The position numbers and the translations under genes are program-made. This document shows positions 56,259 to 64,000 of a stretch of DNA of 64,000 nucleotides, one piece after another (the first letter of the stretch is position 1; each line of letters starts with the position of its first letter). The stretch covers positions 24,307,001 to 24,371,000 of the forward strand of contig OY756966.1 of NCBI GenBank assembly GCA_963580455.1, read 5' to 3'. The notes beneath the pieces are model-generated. The model did not search any database and was not told the origin of the DNA. It saw nothing but the letters and a program-made list of their open reading frames with translations. Origin of the DNA: Euonymus europaeus (lineage: Eukaryota; Streptophyta; Magnoliopsida; Celastrales; Celastraceae).

Positions 56259-59200
56259 TTAGATGTGCTTAAACTGAAAAGCTTCTTTTGTCATCCCCAA
56301 GAGAGACAGAACTGTTGCGGAGATATGCCTGGAGGAGAGCCCTGCTTCTTCAATCTGATCCTGGGGTGATGCATGATCAATATATCTATCTGGAAGTACC
56401 ATTGACCTCAACTGCATAAAAAGTTCCACGACCAATTAGAACCACAAAAACAGTTGTAGCTTGCATAAGGGAAACGAAAAATTTTGTGGAAGACAAGTTA
56501 CCTTAAGGGGTCCGTCTAGAATACCACTTAAGCTTAGGAAGTGGCTTACATGAGAGCCAAAACCTCCAATAGAACCCTCTTCCACAGTTATCAGGATTTC
56601 ATGCTCCTTGGCCAATTGCCTAATGAGATCCGTATCCAAAGGCCTGCAAAATCTTGCATCTGCTAGTGTCACGAGAATGTCTCGGGATCTGAGCATGTTT
56701 GCAGCTTCTAGACATTGTTGAACTATAGAGCCATATCCCAGAATTGCAACTCTATCACCTTCCATCAGTATTCTTCCTTTACCAATCTTTTCAATTACAA
56801 AGAGGCAAAAGTTAGAATTAAAATCATCTGCCATTTATACTTATCTTTAGAGTTGAAGTGTTGCTTATGCTACCTCAAGTGGGTGTCCTTTATTATTAGA
56901 AGGAAGCACTGCCCCAACTCCGTTGCCTCTTGGGAATCTGAAGCAGCTGGGCCTGTCATCAATAGCCGCTGCTGTGGCAACCATATGCATCAGCTCTGCT
57001 TCATCGGATGGGGCCATGACTACCATGTTAGGTAAACAAGCCATGTATGCAATATCAAATGCTCCACAATGGGTAGGTCCATCCGCACCAACCAAACCAG
57101 CTCGATCCATGGCAAAGCGGACAGGTAACTTTTGAAGATCAACGTCATGTATTACCTTCACATTCAATAAAAAGTCATTAGTGCGAAGTTACAGTGATGT
57201 CAGAAATGCTTTATTTTTCTACTACCTGATCATATCCTCGTTGCAGGAACGTTGAATAGATGGCACAAAATGGCTTAAGACCCTCTGTGGCTAAACCAGC
57301 TGCAAAAGTAACTGCATGTTGCTCAGCAATCCCTACATCGAAGCAGCGTTCCGGAAATTTTTTTTGAAAATAATTGAGACCAGTGCCACCACCCATTGCT
57401 GCATGGATGGCTACGATCTTATCATCTATCTCAGCTTCACTGATTAGAGATTCCGCAAAGTACTGCGTATAGGAAAGTGTAGGGGATTTGGTCTTGAATT
57501 GCTTTCCTGTTTTAGGGTCAAACTTCACAACTCCTGAAAACGTGAAAGAAGAAAGATCATTTTAAGTATATGTGCCACCTAAATAGGAAAATAAAGTTTC
57601 AGTCTCACCATGCATTTTGTCAGCTGCTGCCTCTGCTGGGAAGTAGCCCTTTCCTTTCTCCGTTACAATGTGGATCAGAACTGGGCCAGGTGCGGGCATT
57701 GCTCTCACCCTTTGGAAAATGGATACTAGATCATCTATATTGTGCCCATCGACAGGACCAATGTAATATAGACCTAGCTCCTCAAATAAAGTAGACCCAG
57801 AAGCACTAATCATTCCCCTGGCATACTCATCCACTTTAGCTGCAACTTCATGTGCTTGAGTACCAATTTGCTTTGTGATGTTCTTCAAAAGGTAAAATAC
57901 AAGTTAGATTCTAGATTATATAAAGAGAATATTCAAAGAATCAGTTGTGAAAAAAGTAGAATAAGAATTCATAGAGATCTACTTTTGCAGCTTCACGAAG
58001 TAGGCGGAAGTTGGTGCTTGCTTGGATCTTGCTCAAGGTGCTGCTCAGGGCACCTACTGGGGTTGCAGGGCCATCCAAAGTAGCAGTTGGTAGAGATACC
58101 TGCTTATTGTCATTGAGTATGACAATAAGGTTAGAATCGAGGAACCCAGCATTGTTCATGGCCTCATATGCTTGACCAGCAGTCATGGCTCCATCTCCAA
58201 TCACAGAAATGACACTGTTGTTTTTCCCCAGTAGATCTCTTGCAACTGCCATGCCTGTAAATTTTGCCCCAAAACAATGTCACTTTAAGCAGAAATTCCT
58301 TTCCCCCCAGGACTCACTATATGCCTTGTTTTCAGGATAACAACATCAGATTAATGAAGGAGAAGTTTCTGTGGCAAAGAAAATACCAAGACCAGCAGAG
58401 ATGCTTGTAGAACTATGTCCAGCTCCAAAAGCATCATAGTTACTCTCAGCCCTCTTAGGAAACCCAGCAATCCCTGAAGTTTTCCTGATGGTGTGCATCT
58501 TAGACCTTCTTCCCGTAAGGATCTTGTGTGGGTATGCCTGCAAAGTGCATTGAAGGTTAGTCTTGTAGACATCTCAAGAGGTTATTTTATTTTTCACTTC
58601 CATTAGAAATATGAAGCAAATCCCACCTGATGCCCAACGTCCCATATGATTTTGTCTTCAGGGGTATTAAACACATGATGCAGAGCCACTGTCAGTTCCA
58701 CTACTCCTAAGCTTGCACTAAGATGCCCTCCAGTCTTCGACACCGTATGCACAATATCTGCTCTAAGCTCTGCTGCTAGTTGTTCAAGGTCCTAAATATA
58801 TATTTTCATGTTAAAGAATTGCATCATTATGAAAAAAGCAGCCCCAAAAATCTGGATCAGTCCCAGAAATGGGACAGTTCCAGTACTCTCTGTTTTAAGG
58901 TCGCAACAGAACAGCTTAACCACTGTGGTGTCTTACTTGTATAACGCATCACAGTAATATTAAAAGATAAAATGCAGAAGAGAAAGGACTGATAAACATG
59001 ATCAAATATGGCAGTGCATCATCATTCATCAATGTGGATTGATTTACCGGTATTGATAGATTCTTCATATGTGCAGGGAAATTGACTGTGTCCAACAATG
59101 GTGTGGCTGGTTTCTCTCCCGAGTAGTCGATTTTCCATCCATCCTTCTCTTTGCGTATCATCATCCTCCCTTCCTCACTATCTGAGCTAATATTGGTAGA

Positions 59201-59402
59201 GGCTTTCACAGAGAACTGTAAACGCAACATCATTATCGTCCAGCATTCAACCAATGATCATGGAAGAGAATCCAAGTAAAAAAAATAAATCAAAACCCAG
59301 ATTGAAATTAACCTTTTTTCTGTCAATCCGGATTGGCTTTCTGGTTTGCAGGGATGGAGACAATGATTGGCCTGTTCTCAAGAAAGACCCAGTAGTCGCC
59401 AT
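56259..59402 (-). CDS. DXS2: 1-deoxy-D-xylulose-5-phosphate synthase, class II (plastid)
   Basis: Predicted exons (minus): 59402-59313, 59215-59048, 58791-58627, 58537-58387, 58254-57983, 57882-57609, 57533-57226, 57155-56874, 56786-56502 and 56411-56259. They join in frame to 715 codons plus a stop. The enzyme joins pyruvate and glyceraldehyde 3-phosphate with thiamine diphosphate, the first step of the plastid MEP isoprenoid pathway. Seen: a Ser/Thr/Arg-rich N-terminus as transit peptide, the TPP motif [18 protein letters not shown] (from about residue 211), [15 protein letters not shown] with the catalytic Glu, and [18 protein letters not shown] (about 493-510). Phrases such as [19 protein letters not shown] and the ending [16 protein letters not shown] match class II (DXS2) better than class I. 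DXS2 is often tied to specialised terpenoids or carotenoids. Oddity: [10 protein letters not shown] where the family has GYPPAE. No lesion seen. Confidence 0.95.
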
Positions 59403-59485
59403 GGCTTATTAAATCTAGTGCCAGAGAAATAAAGAAAGAGGAGGTGCTGGCAGTGGTGCGAGACAAGGCAAGAGGCAAAGAACCG

Positions 59486-59494
59486 ATTTTATAG
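59486..59494 (-). promoter_or_regulatory. TATA box of the DXS gene
   Basis: The minus strand reads CTATAAAATC about 85 bases before the ATG at 59402, implying a leader of roughly 55 bases and supporting this start. Confidence 0.6.
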
Positions 59495-59529
59495 TGTAAA
59501 CTGTAAAGAGCCCGGCTTGACATCTTATG

Positions 59530-62107
59530 CGCTCATGTGGTGTGCCGCTGTACTATACGGTGTCATTTCAGATAAGGAGAAATCAAACTTCCCCGGGACT
59601 GTCCCACCACCCCACATCCTAATAATAAAAGTGCATACTAATTTCGAAAATCCTAAATAACAAATATCGAAAAAATGTACCAACTGAGGCATAATTCATA
59701 AATTTAAATTTCGAACCCTTAATTTATCTTCAAATCATGTGATGTATTTGCTGTCATATAAAATTATAGATATTTTGAAATGGAATACTAAATCGTTAGA
59801 ATCTTATCATTTTTCTATAAAAAATACTCACAATTAAATTGTAGACGACATTGTAAAATATCATGAGAGAACACAGCCAAAAAAATTATTTTAAAAATCA
59901 GCTTAATTAGTAATAGTTGAAAAAGGTAAATACATATCTTAATTGAAATAAAAAGAAGCTGAGTTAAATAATTAAACAGAAAAAACCATTTTCAAGCACG
60001 ATAATTTCTTTGAGTCTCGGGCATTAATAATCTTGATTATCTTTAGATTGGGTCGTGACTAAAAACACGTAAATTTGGCCTTCACATAAAAAGATAGTCC
60101 AAAAAAAAATTGGAGAGCACTGCCCCTTAAACCTTCGCGATATGCCTATTTCATTCTAAATTTTGGCTATACCATTACTGTCAAGCCCTCAATTTTATTA
60201 TTTTTTTAATTTTTTTTTTATTTGTGACTGTCGCTATCTCATTAGGTTTCTTATTTTCCAACATGAGAAAAATGAGGAGTTTAGAAAACTCACACGTTTG
60301 ATTTCAATCCACCTAACTACTCAAAAAAACCAAACATTATAATTTAAATGTCATTCCTTTCAAAATAAAGTTTCCCTTTTTTATATATATATTTCCATTT
60401 GTTACTCTGCGTCTATTTTATGCAGAACTAAACATTGTCACTTGGATACAAAATATCTAACACATTTGGTGAGTTTTTTTTTTATTTTATCTTTCAAATT
60501 TTAGGGTGTAATCAAACAATGGAAATAAATATTTTTGAGGATATTGTGTTCTATCTTAAATGGCAATATGTTGAAGGAGCGAATTAATATGTTTAATTTA
60601 GAAAAGGTTGAGCTTTCTTTACCGTATTTACTTTCCATGTATTTTCTATAAGTTGAAGAAAAAAAGAAAAAAAAAATTGTTGCCAAAGCCAGCCTTCTTT
60701 TGCAAATTCCAAATGTGCTATTTGTTTATTTCTTTGATAAGTCTTGTCATGATAATTATAAATCGACCATCATATTTAACCTCAAAAAAATTTGATATTT
60801 TAATCGTGATGATAAGATATATAGTTAGATTTGTAAGGATGAATATGACACATTATTATTATTTTTTCCTAAAAAAATAGTGCCCGGAAATGCTATTACA
60901 GCGTGACTCGGTGTAATAAAAATAGAACAGGCCCCAGACACTCATAATTGTACGTTCTCCTTCTCTGTTATATATATGATTCTTGTGTGTACCTGGAAAG
61001 CAGATTCAGTCACTCCCAGATGCTAATACTCAAAGAAAGGAATCTTGAGCTTCGAATCATTACAAAAATTTCCCAGAGAATTTTGGTGTTTTTTTACCCC
61101 ACAATTACGTATAAATTATTTCGTGGGGCTGTTGGTGTTAATTATTTAGACAGGTACAGCAAATAGAAAGAGACTTAGGAGCGACAGGATAGCATGGCGG
61201 CAGCCCGGCATTGATATCTCCAGAGCGACCTACGTGAATCTCCTCTGTCTTGTATCAATCTCGTGATACTATTCTGATTCAATTATGCAGGGGTATTCAT
61301 AATCATTCAGGCCCAGACCCAACCAACAAATTTGGTTTCATTATCCCAAAGATTTGACTCCACTCGCCCAATTATTCGCTTCAATTATTTTATGGTGGAT
61401 GGATCTGTGGGGGAAAAATATATATATATATATATATTTGCGCTATACATGTGCAATTTCTAAATATTGGTCTGTTTGGTATGCTTGTTTTCATATTTTT
61501 TAAAAAATAGGAAATTATTTGAAAAACAAGTTTGGTGGAAAACGAAAGAATCACTTGAAATTTCGAATGCATGATTTGTATGCGTATTGTGTGAGTTGGG
61601 CATTGGTTTCAGATACTTAGCTAATTAAGTGAGAGAGAGCACAAATTAGAAACATTAACACTAGCCAAACAATAACCATGCTTAATTAGCTAATGATAAT
61701 AAATAAGCTTCAATATAGATAATTTAATTAAAAAATCCAACAACCCTTTTTTCTTCTTGTCTATTTCTGATCCAAAAACCATGCTTAATTAGTCAATAAT
61801 CTTCAATCTAGCTAACCAGACAATGTCTTACTGTGTAAAGAAAAGTTGGTACAAAATACAAATGTTAGGGTTGTGTGGAATCTCTTTGCTTTGAAAGATG
61901 TGCTTATTAGCACCTTTGGTAGCCCAATTGGTTAGCCAGAGGCAGAGGGACTTGAGGTTTTTTCCCAACTCAGTGGTCATGGGTGGGGCTGTGATGATGG
62001 ATTAAGGGGCGATCTAGTGATGAAAAATACTGGATTCAATCGGTGTACTATTAAATAAATATATGTGAAAATTTCATAAATGTATAGTAAAGCATGAAAA
62101 ATTCAAG
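59530..62107. other. AT-rich intergenic DNA, no gene seen
   Basis: About 2.6 kb upstream of the DXS gene with no coding frame I recognise. Contains an AT dinucleotide run at about 61418-61438. Confidence 0.5.
61916..61990 (+). mobile_element. Possible tRNA-derived SINE head
   Basis: tagcccaattgg (61920-61931) fits the pol III A-box pattern. A degenerate B-box (gtggtcatgggtgggg) follows about 50 bases later. No poly-A/T tail or target duplication was recognised. Confidence 0.3.
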
Positions 62108-62630
62108 GTTTTTTTTGTTAGAAAGAAAAATAAAATTCAATTTCTTATATAATCAAATGTTTTGAATTTATGTTCGACAATTCAGAATTGTCATGCATAT
62201 TTTATGATGAGTTTATTTTTTTATTCCAAAAAAAATATCAAAATCATGATATATATTAAATATTACACATTTATTAATTTATTTTTTTCACACTGAACTT
62301 ACCCCCTTCTTTTTTATCTAATATAAACAAATGTAAGTTGATCGTGTTTGGTTTGTGAATATACGCCACAATCTGTCTTGGTTTCAGTGCTTGCGGAATG
62401 CAGACACAAAAGGAGTAAAAAAATAGATGGACAGAGCTTGACAGCAGAGAGCCATTCATAAATAAATAGAAATAACGTGCACGCTACGTGATTGGTTGGC
62501 TCTCTCTTTTTCTTTTTCTTTTACTAATCAATAATTAATTGAGTATAGTACTACTAATTACTAGTACTAGTGTTTAAATTAAAAATATGACCCGACCCGA
62601 CCCAACATTATTATTTGGGATTGCGGTGTC
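62108..62630. repeat. Diverged ~450-520 bp repeat, copy A
   Basis: Shares ordered blocks with 63338-63785: ttttttgttagaaagaaaaat, caattcagaat-gtca, tgtcttggtttca-tgctt, cagcagag-ccattca, agaaataacgtgc, ctaatcaataatt and tgacccgacccaac/tgacccaaccc. Confidence 0.75.
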
Positions 62631-63337
62631 TGCCACTCTGCCATAAAACTTTTACATTCGCTGTAATTACTTTTTAAGCCCTGAAGGAATTTATTTTATT
62701 TTTTAAAAATCACTAATGCTCTTTAATCAAAATTATGAGTTCAGTGATTTTTTTTTGTTCCAAATAAAAAAGCAAATTGATGGTGAAAAAAATGCCAAAA
62801 TTCTAGATCATTGAATATAATTAAATCTGAAATATCATATTTTTTTTCTAAACTTTATTTGATTTTTATTTGACAAAAAATAATACCATCAGACTTAAAA
62901 TTCTCACCAAAACACATTCGTCAATTTAAAAATTAAAAAAGCTATTACAGTGGTATACACTGTAAAAATATTACAGCAGACCCGAGCACTCAAAATTATT
63001 ATTGGCATTGATATTGCGCTCAAAACGTGTTCGACAGAAAATGAAAAAAAATCGCTTCAAAATAGAAATCAGAAAAAAATACATTTTCGGTAATAAAAAC
63101 AGAAACTTAAAACGGAAACACAGAGAACGTACAATAAATCAAACGGAATCTCAAAATTTGTCAGTTTAAATTGGAATGTTTGCAAAACAATAGCACAAGC
63201 GAAATTCATATCATCCACACAAACACAATGACCGAGTACATAATTACTTTATCATTTTATAATTATCTCGAAATGAATATTAGAAACAACAGTGTGTCGA
63301 CGTCTTATTGTGCAACTTGAGCATTGGCTTCACTTTA
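62631..63337. other. Spacer between the two repeat copies
   Basis: AT-rich with long A and T runs. No gene seen. It may belong to the same larger duplicated unit. Confidence 0.4.
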
Positions 63338-63785
63338 ATATTTTTTTTGTTAGAAAGAAAAATCGAATTCACTTTAATATAAAATTATATGTTTAACTAA
63401 CAATTCAGAATAGTCAGACGCATTTTTCGATGAATTCAATTTTTATTTCAAATAAAAAATACTTCCGAATTCGTCATATTAAATATAATATATTTATAAA
63501 TTTATTTCCACTGTCGAATTTTTTATTTATTTATCTGCCACAAACAAAGGGTATGCACTACACAAGTTGTCTTGGTTTCAATGCTTTCATACATAAAAAA
63601 AGACCGACAAGGCAGACAGCAGAGGACCATTCATTCAATTAGAAATAACGTGCCTTTTAAATGATTGGCATTCTTTCTTTGTTTATTTTTTATTTTTTTT
63701 CTAATCAATAATTGAGTAGTGTGTACTTGTACAGTTGTACTCTAGTTTAAATACATGACCCAACCCAAAATTATTGGAATCGCCA
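63338..63785. repeat. Diverged ~450-520 bp repeat, copy B
   Basis: Direct-orientation partner of 62108-62630, about 1.2 kb further on, with the same block order and many substitutions and small indels. Either an old tandem duplication or two insertions of one repeat family. Confidence 0.75.
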
Positions 63786-64000
63786 TAAAAGATTCGGTAC
63801 CACTAAACATTTTTAATATTGGTGTCTCTAAAATGAGATAGATTTATGGCTCCACATATTTGAGTTTTGAATTTTAAAATATTCACAACATTTAATTTTA
63901 GCAAATCATAAATTATAGTTAAATGAAACTCACTTATCTCGGTTCCCAAAACACAAAAATCATTCACACGATAATTTCATCTTCTTCCAATACTTCGACA
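63786..64000. other. AT-rich DNA to the window end
   Basis: No gene or element recognised. Confidence 0.5.

Overview
The window is nuclear DNA of a flowering plant, most likely a eudicot. Its genes are split by GT-AG introns, intergenic DNA is AT-rich, and every recognisable protein belongs to a land-plant family. I could not name a species. All exon structures were read by eye from splice signals, reading frame and family knowledge, and no search was run.

Layout. 1-4.4 kb is repeat-rich intergenic DNA with a possible LTR remnant, a diverged tandem repeat and a hAT-type MITE. 4.77-8.43 kb (+) is an AINTEGUMENTA-LIKE 6/7 (PLT3/PLT7-type) AP2 transcription factor of nine exons, one only 9 nt long. 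9.83-12.90 kb (-) is a class VI receptor-like cytoplasmic kinase of eight exons. 15.19-20.27 kb is a decayed Ty3/gypsy element (-) whose RNase H region has been inverted. 20.57-24.38 kb (+) is a nuclear protein with a histone-fold-like segment and a Gln-rich tail. 25.4-47.6 kb is a duplicated UGT91-type glycosyltransferase locus wrecked by transposons. 49.98-52.71 kb (-) is an intronless P-type PPR gene resembling Arabidopsis At5g65560. 56.26-59.40 kb (-) is a class II (DXS2-type) 1-deoxy-D-xylulose-5-phosphate synthase of ten exons. The last 4.4 kb is AT-rich and holds two diverged copies of a ~450-bp repeat.

The UGT region is the most unusual part. Two copies about 96% identical share flanks on both sides. 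Copy 1 is cut at codon 172 by a young Tnt1-like copia element with a perfect 5-bp target duplication, and its reading frame is otherwise undamaged. Copy 2 has an intact 466-codon frame, but its 5' flank holds a hAT-like element into which a second, older Tnt1-like element has jumped. Between the copies lies a ~5.3-kb Helitron-like element with captured exon-like segments, one resembling the first exon of the DNA primase large subunit. Both copia elements carry a dense cluster of TGACG and W-box motifs between the 5' LTR and gag.

The host genes look like independent housekeeping, developmental and metabolic genes, not one pathway. DXS (plastid isoprenoid precursors) and UGT91 (sugar-on-sugar glycosylation) could both serve specialised metabolism, but nothing in the sequence ties them together. 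I did not find a clearly new biological system. The strongest leads are the nested transposon history around the UGT pair, the inverted RNase H segment, the shared transition-type nonsense mutations in the elements, and the in-frame stop-free intron in the kinase.
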